DNA of 64,000 nt from Gnetum montanum (GCA_015680685.1 MNCI01023425.1:97715-161714), one strand, 5' to 3'; positions 10,549-21,989 are shown, numbered from the stretch's first letter. Translations and numbers: made by a program. Notes: a model not told the origin generated them from the letters alone.

Positions 10549-11502
10549 AAGAATGTTTATCCTAGAGGATCTTAAGATGAGATGATGGTAAATTAGACTC
10601 AAGATCCCAAGTCAGTTGTTAAGAATCACAATAGCTCCACATGACTTTTACCATGGAAACTACTTTACTGTGTAATGGTTGCCTCATCTTGTTCATGATC
10701 CTAATGGAATGATCTATGTATGAAGCATCAACTTGGAGTTGTGCTTGGATTCAATTAACAATAGAACTATTAGTAATAACATACTTCTAAAACATAGATA
10801 AATGAAAAAAATCATGCATTATTAAAAGTTATGAGGGTCAACTTAGGTGATATGCCACCTCTCCTATGCACTAAAAAACATTGAACAATCTAATGTAACA
10901 AGATGCATGGTTACCTTTTAAAACGAAGCATATTAACCCCTTTAACATAGAGATATAGATAAACACTTTCTGTCCAACTGCAACATCAAGAAGTCTCCTC
11001 CTACAATTCACATAGCTAGCTTAGTAGTCCTAATATTTATTCAATCAAACCTCATTGATTGATCTTTCATGCATAGAAATATGTCTAAAATGATCTACTA
11101 TCTATACTTTCTCACATTTCAACATAAAGGAGTTCTACAAGATCTAAAATATAAAACCTCATATGATATCACTTTTATATTATTTGAGTAGCTATTATTA
11201 AAGGTAAATTTAACCCATGGTAATAAACTATTTGAGCTATCAAAAAACTACAAGACGCAAGATAGAAGCATATTCCATAAAAGTTAGTTGATATTTTTTA
11301 ACTACTTATACATCTATAGATGATATACTAAACTCAAATTCAAGATAATGCCCAAGCCTTTTATGAATTCTTGTTAAAATTTAGAGGTAAATTTGGCATC
11401 ATGATTATAGATAACTTTGATAGGAATTATATGTAATTAAATAATCTTAGAGAGAAAAATTTACATAATATTCCCTACACTAATCATTATCTTGATAGTA
11501 AG
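10548..11502 (-). pseudogene. Chromovirus-like Ty3/gypsy integrase remnant, C-terminal part
   Basis: Minus-strand translation, with stops and small shifts, follows the integrase core second half and C-terminal domain. It has 'HDAKFTSKF.QEFIKGLG' (usual SDRDAKFTS.FW.ELF..LG, carrying the second catalytic Asp), then 'YAN.RRRLLDVAVGQKVF' (usual YAD.RRRPLEF.VGDKVFL), 'IGEVAYHL' and 'TWDLES' (usual ATWE.E). The N-terminal half is at 20052-20253, on the far side of GGR2. Joining the two flanks at the TSD gives continuous integrase homology, so GGR2 landed inside this gene. It is dead, with many stops. Confidence 0.75.
11498..11502. repeat. Target-site duplication of GGR2, left copy (GTAAG)
   Basis: GTAAG abuts the LTR end here and again at 20052-20056. 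The match is perfect, 5 bp long, the normal length for Ty3/gypsy integration. Confidence 0.85.
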
Positions 11503-12313
11503 TGATGAGTGGCGAGATACCCCTACACTCAACCATACGAATACAAGCATTTTCACGCACGATCCAGTCGAACTTTGCAGATGGACTAGTTGTGGCACCT
11601 AGATTGTTAACCTTAGGTTGTAGTTCGTTGTCTTCCCACATAGACTAGTATCATATTTGTCATGTATGGTTTAGTCCAAAGTGAGGTGTATGATGTGTTC
11701 CTAATTCTAACGCTACTCCTGAAGGTAGTGGAAAATAATATTAACTACGCTAGAGGAAAGGGTAAGAGACTCTAAACTAGCCTAAGTGCAATGAGCATCC
11801 GTTCCTTGATTATCCGTACACATCTTGGACTTTGTGCATGACTACCATTGGGATTACCAAGCACAGATCCAAGGTATGCCACTGAGATACCAAGTAGTCA
11901 CACTTAAATGCTTGTAATCAAGTCGTACTCATTTCACGTTACTAGGAGATAAGGGTGAGAGAAACTAATTAGGAAAGCAGTAAATAACAATTAAATAAAT
12001 AAATAAACAAACAAAGTGAATGCCGCAATGATGAAGTAATATTGATATTTATTGCCAATCATATGCACGTCCAAATACGTCACACTTGAATAAAGAACGT
12101 CGTACAATTACATTCACCACACTATGGGCAGACACGGGAAAAATAATCTAACTCTAGAGGGATCAAATTGCAAGAGTCTAGCTACAATCTTAACTATGAT
12201 GAAACAAGGGAGAGCCACTTATTATTTATAGACATTGCAGCAGACAGTGATATTGCATATGCGATATCGTGGGGGATGCGATATCGCGGCCCATGCGATA
12301 TCGTGTCCCATCA
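11503..12313 (-). repeat. 3' LTR of GGR2 (811 bp)
   Basis: Plus-strand ends are TGATGAG...CCCATCA. It matches 19252-20051 throughout. The TATA box is at 12223-12232 and GATATC motifs lie at about 12248-12305. The polypurine tract directly outside 12313 identifies it as the 3' copy. Confidence 0.9.
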
Positions 12314-12324
12314 TACCCCCACAA
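12314..12324 (-). other. Polypurine tract of GGR2
   Basis: Minus strand TTGTGGGGGTA directly before the LTR start TGATGGG. This is the expected plus-strand primer position. Confidence 0.7.
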
Positions 12325-12465
12325 CTGAATAAAAACTTATCCTTGAGTTACAGTGATTACACAATGGATAGGTATGGGATTATTAGATGGGGAAAAAATG
12401 AAATGATGCTGCAATATGGGAAGACACAACACATAAAAAATGCTACAACTACAGAAATATGGAAC

Positions 12466-15000
12466 TCATGTAGTTCCTAGTGGTGGTGGCTCCTCCATGG
12501 GCACTTTTCCTTTGTCATGTGTTGCATGCTTTGAAGCTTGATGGCATTGAAGTTTGGCCTGGAGCTTCTCCTCTTTGGTCCAAGGGTCTTGTTCCTTCCA
12601 TGCTAGTGTTCTAATGTTTGATGGAGTTGGCACCTCCCACAGACAGGGTAGTTGCGGGAACATCTGATTAGCTTTGACATACCACACCGCGAACACCTGT
12701 CGTTCCTCCTCATAGGCTCTGGCTTTATCTTTGTATTCATGAATATTTGTTAGCCATCAAGCTAAGTTGGTTGCAACATCTAGTTTTTCAACCAGCTTCT
12801 TACCATCTACAAATTTTTCCTCATATTTGATATGGGTGGAAGCTACCTGCTACTCAAGCTCTATTCTCGGGTGCCCTGCTGTTAACATGGCAAGGTTGGC
12901 ATATCTGAGGTTCGCGAACTCCATGTATTCTATTAGGTCTTGGATCTCCAGGTCTCGGTTCTAAACTTCCGCTTGGTGGGCGAAGGCGTAGGTGTCCAAT
13001 ATGGCCCTCCAATCAATGTGTTGAGCATTGATAATGTTGATTTGAGTCTTGGCCATATGGATCTCCTTCTCCAAGATTTTTTTATACATTCCCACCTAAT
13101 CATGGAAGTTCTCCTTCAACTTCTCATGTCATTTAGCCTCATTCTGCCATGCGCTTATCTTAATTGCTGATTTTTGTCAAATAGCACGTACCTCCTCCAT
13201 TGACAGGGTTCAATTCTCTCTAGATAAAAGGCTTACATCTCAGTTGACCTGAATGAATTATTCTCGTAATTGATGAAAATGTTCATCGAGAACATTCTTT
13301 TGCTTCTCTACAGAGATCAACCAAAGGTTATCTGCAACCAACTACTTGTTCTCTTCCTCTAAGGCCTTCAGTGCCTTAACATGCGCATGGGTTTGCACTT
13401 CTACTGTGGAGGCATCCTAAAGAACCTTCTTCTTTTCTTTCACCACCCTTTTATTCTCTGCAGTCAATTTGGTCAGTTTCTCTATTCTAAAGTTAGCCAG
13501 CTAGTTTGTGTGAACAAATTGTAGAGGGTCCCGCTGTGCTACTTGTAAGGCTACAAGCTGCTCTTGTAACTTCTACACTTCAGCTTTAGCATGCTTGGCC
13601 CTTACATCGGATATGACCCACTTCCCCTTTGTGGAAATGAGGTCTGATTGAATTGTTGTGACATCCTGAGGGATGTCAAATAGGGATGTCATTACTTATC
13701 TTGTTTGAAGAAATCTATCAAGTACATCATCATGTCCCGTAGGAGTCATTGAGGTCCTGGAAAGAGTTTGAGCATCCCATGCTCCTAAGAGATCTACCAG
13801 TCGCACAATAGGTACTTTGAAAGATTCTTTGATGTGGTCAGTGACCACTTTAGCAGCTCTTGTAGCATTCTGGTGTTTCATGACCACCATAGTGGCCCCT
13901 TCACCAGTCTCTAACTGCACCTAAAAGGATGTCACATTTTCTGAGATCTGTTGCCACCATCTACTTTCCCCTCCTTCTTTTTGAATGAATAATTTTTCCC
14001 TTGTGCAATCTAATCAAATTTTAGTTTGTATGGCATCATCGATGACGTGAAAGAGGTTAACATCATCATGAATTCCCCAACTGACCATCTCAGTGATGGC
14101 CCTAAGATGACTCATGGATGGTCTGTAGTCTTGCGGCGGCAGCGGTTGATCCTAGCCTATGCTAGGCCCTGCTTCTTGTTGTTTTCTAGGACCTGTGGCT
14201 GGAGGTTGACTGGCTCCAGCCATCTGTTCTTCTTCTTCTTCGGGTCTCAGCTCTTTGCTAGTGCTCTTTCTTGGAGCTGGTGCCTTTAGCAATTCAGCGT
14301 ATGAAGCAGTTTGGGCTTTTTGGAGGACATCATTGGTGTATTCCCAAATACTCGCCTGTTGGCACAGCTTCCTGATAAGACATGGGAAAGGCAACGCCAT
14401 CTTCCCTGTCTTCCGTTCTTCAAAATACCTCAAGATCTCTATTAAATATAGATGGGAAAGGTTAGCGTTAACCTTTTCCATCAACACTGCACATCCTCTA
14501 GCTACATATGTTGATATTCTTTTCAAACCTTTTGTGTAGAAGAGATGATATGTTCCAATTTTAAAATAAACTCTCTCTTCCATCGTCAGCTCACCAAATG
14601 CTTTATCTCTACCGTAAGCCTTCTCCAACCAATCCTTTTGCACATTGAGGTCTGAACAAGTCAATAACCAAGCAACCTTGGGCCCTGTATTTGGAAGATT
14701 TAACACTTCCAAAATGGCCTATGCAGAGAAGTTAACTTTCACACCACAAATGTTAACAGTGGTGCCTTGCTCCTTATTGTGCCAAAACTAGTACGTCTCT
14801 CCTAGGTACCAGGCATCACTTTCAGAGAGGATAGGACATAAGGCAAACCCCTTGAGGTGATCCCTAACAGCCTCAGGAGTGAACTCTACAAAGGATTCGA
14901 AGTTTAACTCCACAATCATTGCAACGAATGTGGACTTCTCATGGATAGCCTAAGCACATTCTAGGGGCAACATGAGTTGTTGTCCTGGTTCAGGCGTAGC
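12466..15000 (-). pseudogene. Cargo ORF of GGR2: plant-transposon-type domain followed by long coiled coil
   Basis: From 14712 to 12466 one frame runs through, broken only by stop codons, most of them TAG. Weaker homologous reading extends to about 15000. The N-terminal third resembles the 'putative plant transposon protein' domain (PF20167-like): 'WYLGETY.FWHNKEQGTTV', 'MEERVYFKIGTYHLFYTKG', 'GKMALPFPCLIRKLCQQA'. An acidic linker (EEEEEQMAG) follows. The rest is heptad-like, rich in Lys/Glu/Gln/Ala, and probably a coiled coil. It lies downstream of gag in the same direction, behind its own promoter-like segment. Its role in the element is unknown. The lack of frameshifts suggests decay mainly by C-to-T change. 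Confidence 0.6.
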
Positions 15001-15179
15001 AGTAGCTCCCACTTCTGCCTTCCTGGACTATCTGGTAGGAGGTTCATCTTGATGGATGTTGAATGATTGCTCCTCCTGTTCTGCATGTTGTCTGGCAGGG
15101 TCTTGTCTTCCACCTCTATAAGATCGTTTCTTTCCACCTTGGGCAGGATCCTCCTATTGTGCATGTTTCAGGCCCATCT

Positions 15180-15775
15180 ATCATCACACGGGTCAACCAT
15201 TAGTAAGGTTGTTTTTAAAGTTAAGTTATACCTTAGTTCTTGCCTTAGTTAAAGGTCTTATGTTATCACATGTGATAGTGCCCAAAAGTTTGTAATAATG
15301 AGTCCTATGAATTAGGTGGTTTCCATTTTTAATCTCCCGGTATACCTAAGGGTTAAATGATTTTTAGGCACAATTATTCTAAGTGTTAAGTCAATTACCC
15401 GAATTGATGTTCTTTGGGTGATGATAAATTTCAAAAATGTTAGGCACTTTTCGGCAAGTGTCTCTCCCCCATGACTAAACTGAACACTCTGGGTTCAAGT
15501 AGGTTCAAATAGAATTAAAATTAGAGTACCAAAGAGCAATATATGAGTGAAAAGGTAAGGGTCACGCAATCACAAGTCACAGAGAAAAATTTCAACAACT
15601 CCCCCCGCATGAATGGAAAAATGATGCTAAGTGTTGCGATGGGGGTACCTATTTATAAGTAAATAGGATGCGATATCACGTACGATACATCACGTACGTG
15701 ATATCACATGGGATGCGATATTGCGTACGCATTATCTCGTACCTAATGATGTGAGACACATGATAAATACAAAAT
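15180..15775 (-). promoter_or_regulatory. Internal promoter-like segment of GGR2 (U3-like cassette)
   Basis: Reading minus from about 15770: GATATC/CGTACG palindromic copies (about 15670-15735), then a TATA-like CTTATAAATA (15650-15659), a GC-richer leader, and the cargo ORF below 15000. The order matches the LTR U3, but sequence after the TATA box does not align with the GGR2 LTRs, so this is not simply a third copy of the LTR. It could be a captured promoter, a nested related LTR or an internal second promoter. LTR-like ends (TGTGTCTCACATCA near 15760) are possible but unproven. Confidence 0.5.
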
Positions 15776-17197
15776 TTTTAATGATTTTTTCGAAATTAAC
15801 GTTGAGAAATGAGGACATTGGCTATGATCAAGATGTTCTAGGGAAATTCATTAATTCAAAAGGCACCATGAATGATAATGGTGTGGATTTTTAGCAATAA
15901 AAACTTGGTAGTTAAGAAAAAGGGAATGTAATGGTACATTGGAACGTTGAAAGTTAGAGGGATAATAGTAGGAAAAGAAAATCAATTGAAAAATTAAGAT
16001 GAGGGTAAGAAATGGTGTGTGTAAGCTATGTCCTAAGTGAAGATTACAAAAGATTACACAAGTGGATCCTCCCCAAAGTAGGTTCCAACCTATAATGCCC
16101 TTGTGTAACCACACTTAAAGTATTTGTGGGCACTAGAAGGGTTAAATGTAATCCACACTAACTCCACAAAACACACACATGTAAATATCACCAGAATGAG
16201 ATGAAAATTCTATGCTACACAGGTCACAAGCTAGAATTACATGAACAGTGAGATGAGACAAAGTATAGAAAGGGATCATAGAGACTGGGACATGAGGTAA
16301 CTAACCTAGGGCACAGTGAATGCTGCGTGAAAAGCATGATTAACGTGTCATTAACTCGTCATTCCAAGATCAAGACCAAGTCCATTCCTCTAAACAGTGA
16401 CATTGCATTGTTTCATCCCATGATGAACAACTATGAGAGTACCATAACAACAAGGCATACGATCCTTGGAATTTTATACAAGGGAGGAGTGATTTTTTAT
16501 TTTGTGACACTTTTCTTTTTTCTTTTCTTTTCCTGTTTCACTTTAACTTTACTGAATCTAGAGAAGCCGTCAAACTTCAAGCATGGGTGCATGTCTTTCC
16601 AATGGGACCCCCTAGAACAACATTTGATTTTTGACTTCCCTTTTGATTACTCTTACTCCCATTTTTCATTAGATCTACAAGGATCTTAGGACAACCACAT
16701 TGCATGATAACTCCCACAGACGTCACCAAAGAGAATCCACAAGTCCCCTTGATGTCACACCCTAATCATTTCCTCTTGGTCCATCCTTCTTCATTATGGG
16801 TACAATGAACACAAAATTAATTTTAAGTTTTAAAAAATGTCAAGAATATCATTGTACCCTCGAACAGAACCTCTTATTTATAGAGTGGATGAGTGGGTGT
16901 AATGGGCTCACTATCGAAATAATTGATCTCTCATGACTTAATAACATAGAACACACTTCAACCAACGATCCACATGAGTGTTTTATTCATAGACGAGATT
17001 ACTTACGAAAACATAAAAAGAAAAAAACACAAAAAGATAAAAAGATAAAATAAAAAGTTGAAAAATGAAAAACTGGAAAACAAAAATTTGAAAAATTAAA
17101 GAAAATGAAAAATATTTATTTATCTTGCTTGTTATTTGAATGGAGGGTAACCTCCAAAAATAATCAGTTGAGGATGACAAGGATTAATAAATGGAAG
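15776..17197 (-). other. Noncoding region of GGR2 between gag and the internal promoter
   Basis: No coding homology seen. 16690-16810 matches the post-gag noncoding part of GGR1. About 16995-17120 is an A-rich tract (variants of 'aaaaagataaaaag'), placed like the A-rich tract of GGR1. A second TATA-like 'cttatttatagag' lies at 16872-16884. Confidence 0.5.
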
Positions 17198-19117
17198 TTA
17201 AGGATCCTTGCATGTTGAAAGTATTGGAACTTGGCCATACTTATCCCCTCGGGGTTCACATACTTGATTATAATGAGCATAGTGGGGCACTTTATATGAT
17301 GTAGTTCCCGGATAACAAGTTGACCAACTATGATATTTGGGACCTTTAGATGGTATGCAAGGATTAGGATGATGCCTCCCATGGTTGTGTTCATTGCGCC
17401 TTATTGTTGTTGGAGTGTTAGTTTGTGACCTTGATAAAGTTACATGAGGCGTTGGGTTTGAAGGTAAAGGTGCACCACAGTGTGGGAGTTGTGCTGAGTT
17501 GGAGGATGTAGTGGCCTCAGAATTGTGTTGTGCTTTCTTACAGCTATGTTTAAAGAAAGGACACTTTTGATGTTGAGGAGGCTTTTCACTATTGTTAGTA
17601 GTACTAGCACAAGTGTTGTTAGTGGGTTGTTGTGGTGGTGTAGGTACCTTAGGAATAGTTGGTGGCACTATGGAAGGAGGGAAAGGATGAGAATTTTGTA
17701 AGTTAGGAGGAGTATAAGGTGCACAAGGTGGTGGTTGTGTTGGAGGTATGGGCTGATAATATTGTGGAGAATAGTACTGTGGTAAGATAAAGTGTGGTGG
17801 CCCAGTTGGAGAAACAAGATGTTGAATGTGATAAGCATTTGGATTTGGATGATATGAAGGGTGTCTCTAGTCTAAGGATGGTCTCCCCCATGATTGGGAT
17901 TGTTGTCACTGTGATCGAACACAATATCTCTATATGAACTTTGGATGTAGCATGTTTCCCCAATGCTCATGTAGATGTAACAATATTGGGCATTTTCCTT
18001 TGGGGTGATCGTACAGGAATATGTTGCATGCATACGTATGATTGGTAGTTGAGCTCTTATTTTCTTTATCCCTTCTATCCGAATGTCTAATGTTTTGTCC
18101 TGCTTCTTGGGTTGTCAAAACTGTATCTCCAATGGTGTTGATATCTTCTCCACACTTTTGATACATCCATTCCAACATCTTATTGATCTTTGCCTCAGCT
18201 TCTTCTAACGATTGTTGTATTGGAAAAGATGATGTTTCCTCCTTGAGATTGGTTGATCTCTCCTTTGTATGATCATGGACCTTTGTTAAGTTGAAATTTT
18301 GGTCCCGTTGATGTTTTTCAGCACTCTCCCATCTAGCCATTTCTCCTTCTTCTTTTGCTATCCTCTTAATAAGCTCTTGGACTTGATGGGTTCATAGTTC
18401 GTATAGTTGACCTTGGGCATATATTCCTAAGGTTGCTCTTGTTTCATTATGTAGCCCATCAATGATATGGTACATTAGCCTTTCCTCAAAAAACCCATGG
18501 CCTGGACAGTTGTTTAATAGTGCATAATATCTTTCTAAGGCCATGTCCAAAGGTTCATGTTGTGCTTGTTTCCATCCTTGGATTTGTTTCCTCAAGGCAG
18601 ACACTCTTGCATAGGTTTGATAATTTTCATTAAAGACTTCTACCATTGTTGACCAGTGTCGTATTGAATTTGGTTTTAACGATCGATACCATACTTTTGC
18701 TTGGTCAACGAGTGTCATAGGAAAAAGCTTAATTTTTTGCCACCCGTTATCAATGTTATTACATGTGCAAGCATCGTAGAAGGCTTGTAAATGTTGATGC
18801 GGATCTAAGTCATAGCCTCCTAAAAATTTAGAAAAGTTATTTAAATTGAGCTTAGGTAGTCGGCTCTCTTTACAATGCCTACGTGAGATTTGAACCGCCT
18901 CTTGTATTTGCGTTAAGCTTGTAGTGGCCAATAGGGGTTCATCGTCATTGGGTAGATTATGTCTTCATGTGTTGGGATGATGTTTCTTTTGTTCATGTTT
19001 ATAAGAAACCCCTACCTTGGGTTGTATACTCCAATCTTCATCATCATATAGTTCATTGGTTCTCCAATGAACTTCCTCACTAGGTGTGGCATTATTATTA
19101 TCTTGTAGGAGAGGCAT
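17198..19117 (-). pseudogene. gag: Decayed gag of GGR2
   Basis: Reading starts at ATG 19117 (MPLLQDNNN) and runs in one frame past 18392 with stops, then continues in pieces to 17198. The Gag core is clear: 'FSKFLGGYDLDPHQHLQAF', 'KIKLFPMTL', 'WYRSLKPNSIRHWSTM', 'NYQTYARVSALRKQIQGWK', 'CPGHGF'. A degenerate knuckle follows (CNIFLYDHPKGKCP, first Cys pair incomplete), then a Pro/Asn/Thr-rich tail. It is clearly homologous to GGR1 Gag. The GGR1 protease domain has no counterpart here. Confidence 0.85.
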
Positions 19118-19231
19118 TGTGAAGTTGTGTGTGAATTATGTGTGACTTTTAACAATTTTTTAAAAAAACATATATCGTTAATTCCTTTAAAGTAAAATTG
19201 TATGATATAACTAATCTAGATAACTAGCATC

Positions 19232-19251
19232 GTCCCCGGCAATGATGCCAA
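19232..19251 (-). other. Primer-binding site of GGR2 (tRNA-Asp type, mutated)
   Basis: Minus strand TGGCATCATTGCCGGGGA, one T inside the LTR. It differs from the GGR1 site at a few positions, mainly transitions. Confidence 0.7.
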
Positions 19252-20051
19252 TGATGAGTGATGAGATACCCCTACACTCAACCATACGAATACGAGCGTT
19301 TTCATGTGCGATCCAGTCGAACTTTGCAGACAGACTAGTTGTGGTACCTAGATCGTTAACCTTAAGTCATAGTTCACTGTCTTTCCACCTAGACTAGTAT
19401 TATATTTGTCATGTATGGTTTAGTCCAAAGTGAGGTGTATGATGTGTTCCTAATTCTAACGCTACTCCTAAAGGTAGTGGAAAATAATATTAACTACGCT
19501 AACCTAGGAGGAAAGGGTAAGAGACTCTAAACTAGCCTAAGTGCAATGAGCATCCGTTCCTTGATTATCCGTACACATCTTGGACTTCGTGCATGACTAC
19601 CACTGGGATTACCAAGCACAGATCCTAGGTATGCCACTGGGATACCAAGTAGTCACACTTAAATGCTCGTAATCAAGTCGTACTCATTCCGCGTTACTAG
19701 GAGATAAGGGTGAGAGAAACTAATTAGGAAAGCAGTAAATAACAATTAAATAAACAAATAAACAAACAAAGTGAATGCTACAATGATGAAGTAATCTTAA
19801 TCTTTATTGTCGATCATGTGCATGTCCAAGTACGTCACACTTGAATAAAGAACGTCGTACAATTACATTCACCACACTATGGACAGACACGGGAAAAATA
19901 ATCTAACTCTCCAGGGATCAAACTGCCTGAGTCTAGCTACAACCTAAACTATGATGAAACAAGGGAAAGCCTTTTCTTATTTATAGACATTACGGTAGAC
20001 TGCGATATCATGTATGTGATATCGTGAGAGATGCGATATCGTGTCCCATCA
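19252..20051 (-). repeat. 5' LTR of GGR2 (800 bp)
   Basis: Plus-strand ends TGATGAG...CCCATCA. It is adjacent to the primer site and homologous to 11503-12313. The TATA box is near 19978-19987. A palindromic module with C-to-T decay (GATATCATGTATGTGATATC, 20003-20022) sits between TATA and the LTR terminus. Confidence 0.9.
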
Positions 20052-20253
20052 GTAAGAAAATAAGATAACTTAGTCAAAAAGTCAAAGATATTAAGGATGA
20101 CATCCTTTCCACCCCTTATCTGAGGAAAATATGTAATAAAGTTCATACTAATTACCTCTTACTTCCTCTCTTGAATAGTAATAGTATGTAAGTAGCCATG
20201 TAGTTGTTGATGCCTCATCTTAACTTGTTCACTAATTAAGCACCTATCATGAT
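20052..20253 (-). pseudogene. Chromovirus-like integrase remnant, N-terminal core
   Basis: Minus translation includes 'CLISEQVKMRHQ' (usual C..C.Q.VK..HQ, second zinc Cys changed to Ser), then 'ISMNFITYFPQIRGGKDVI' (usual ISMDFI.GLP...G.D.I, carrying the first catalytic Asp position) and 'FLTKLSYF' (usual D.LTK.AHF). The first five bases are the right GTAAG duplication of GGR2. Homology continues on the other side of GGR2 (10548-11502) and of the solo LTR (20832-20863). Confidence 0.75.
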
Positions 20254-20826
20254 TGTGAAATCCCATTCTTGGATGTCATGACAAACATCAAATATACATT
20301 ATATCAGACATTATGCATAAGAAGACATTGTAGCAAATGTCAAATATGTGAAACATGCAATATTATGTATCAAGAAAATAATAGAGAAAATGTAGAAGAA
20401 AAAAGAAAAAGAAAGTGTAACTTGATATAGAATAATATATCTAGATTATGCTTTGAGTATTTTTTGGAGTTTTCTTTTTTTATATATTTATTCCTTAAAG
20501 GTAATCAAACACTATCATCATGGTTAGGCCTATAACCAGCTAGAAGAGATAACCAATCCCCTTCGTGTCCCACTTCACCTAGCTCTTGTTACTTGTCTTT
20601 ACTTTTGCAATTCCATGTTGATACAACCACTAATGCTTAGGTATAAATACATTAGGTTAAACCCCCAAAGGATACCTCGAGAGACATGTCTATTGTCATA
20701 ACACATCCTTTCAGGTCTTAATTACAACCTATACTTTCATGTCTTGTTATACTAATCTCAAGATTAGTTATGAAGAAATGTCATCTTTGTTATGTAGTAG
20801 TACCATTTGGGAATGGGGATGTTACA
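20254..20826 (+). repeat. Solo LTR (573 bp) with TSD ATGAT inside the chromovirus integrase
   Basis: The ends are inverted: TGTGAAATCCCATTC at the start and GAATGGGGATGTTACA at the end. ATGAT stands on both sides (20249-20253 and 20827-20831). A TATA-like 'ggtataaatac' lies near 20640. It is homologous to the inverted copies at 20864-21435 and 50355-50685. The long termini are reminiscent of Copia-type LTRs, but with no internal region the superfamily is not proven. Confidence 0.8.
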
Positions 20827-20831
20827 ATGAT

Positions 20832-20863
20832 TTTTTCAATTTTCTTTCTCATACCTTACCACT
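20832..20863 (-). pseudogene. Short chromovirus integrase piece between two LTRs
   Basis: The 32 bp plus the duplicated ATGAT read, minus strand, 'W.GMRKKIEKI', matching the usual zinc-binding-domain W.GM.KDIE.FV that precedes the C..C motif found in 20052-20253. Confidence 0.5.
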
Positions 20864-21435
20864 TGTAATGTCCTCATTCTCAAATGATGCTATTGCATAA
20901 CAAAGATGAAACCTCTTCATAACAAATTTAATCATTATCATAATAAGACCTAAAACAAAAGTTATAATTAATAGCCAAAAAACCATGTTGCAATAATGGA
21001 TGTGTCTCTTGAGGTGACCTTTGGGGGTTTGACCTAATACATTTATACCTAGGGATTAGAGGTCATGCCAACATGGATTTGTAGAGCTAGTAAAGGCAAG
21101 TAACAAGTGTCCAGTGAAGTAAGATAGGAAGAGAACTAGCCATCCCTTCTAAGCAATTGTAGGCCTAACTATGGTGGCAATGATGGATTGCCTCTAAGGG
21201 ATAGATATTGAAGAAAGAAAACCCCAAGGAACACTCTCAGAGGATAATTCAAATACATTATTTCACATTAATAAAGCATTCTTTCCTCTTTTCTTCTACA
21301 TTTTCCTTATTATTTTCTTAACATAATGTCAAATGTTATAGATATTTGACGTTTGATATATTATCTTCTTACGCATAATGTCTAATATAATGTATATTTG
21401 ATGTCTGCCATGACATTTGCGAATGGGATGTCCCA
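20864..21435 (-). repeat. Second LTR of the same family, inverted (572 bp)
   Basis: Its reverse complement aligns with 20254-20826 over its whole length, including both termini (TGGGACATCCCATTC...TGTAATGTCC on plus). The flanking five-mers (CCACT and TTTAG) do not match, so the insertion was rearranged or flanks were lost. Only 37 bp separate it from the first LTR, giving a large inverted repeat (20254-21435). Confidence 0.75.
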
Positions 21436-21980
21436 TTTAGTATTGGAGCAAACCATGACCCAAGGGCTAATTAGAATCATGGGCTGACTACAATCCAATG
21501 ATGAGCCATGGAGCCATGACCCAAGGAGAGTCATGGACCACCACCAAAGGTGCCTCATGTCCGAAACAATCCATGTTAATAAAAAATTATTATTTAAATA
21601 ATTTTTTTCATGGATAATAGGGTTTTGGATCAGCATCTACAAGAGACATTGATCCCACTAACTAACAAGATTACTTCAAAGATATCATTGACCAACGAAG
21701 ATCTGATTACACCTCACCAAGATTCATTATAGGGAAACCTATACTTAGTAAGTAATGTTGTAATGTCTCATTATAATTGAAACCCAAGTCAGCTAGAAGT
21801 TATCATGTTCAGCATAGGAATGTCAATTTTTAGTAAAATAAGATATTTTAGTTACTTTAAATCTTGAAAACCCAACTTAGTTTTTGGATCAAAAAAATCA
21901 TATCCAATGCATGGTACTTGTCTAATGGTATAAATTTTGTCCCAATCAAACTTACGATTTGGAAGATATTGCCATTTTAA
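21436..21980. other. Unassigned AT-rich sequence
   Basis: No gene or repeat family recognised. 21440-21540 has a few short direct repeats of 'catgacccaag'. Confidence 0.3.
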
Positions 21981-21989
21981 TTTTCTTGT

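Larger units (their letters stand above)
11503..20051 (-). mobile_element. GGR2: complete non-autonomous gypsy-type LTR element (8549 bp)
   Basis: Two direct LTRs (11503-12313 and 19252-20051) are bounded by GTAAG duplications, with a tRNA-Asp-like primer site at 19232-19251 and a polypurine tract at 12314-12324. Between them on the minus strand are a broken gag (17198-19117), noncoding sequence, a promoter-like segment (15180-15775) and a broken long ORF with a plant-transposon domain plus coiled coil (12466-about 15000). No protease, reverse transcriptase, RNase H or integrase could be recognised, so an outside enzyme source is needed. It inserted into an old chromovirus integrase. The LTRs are alike over long stretches, differing mainly by transitions concentrated in the first 160 bp. 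Confidence 0.9.

Noticed and set aside
12324-17198. Possible pol (RT, RNase H, integrase) in GGR2
   Set aside because: Both strands were read for YxDD-type RT, DxE integrase and HHCC patterns and none was found; the long frame there is the cargo ORF.
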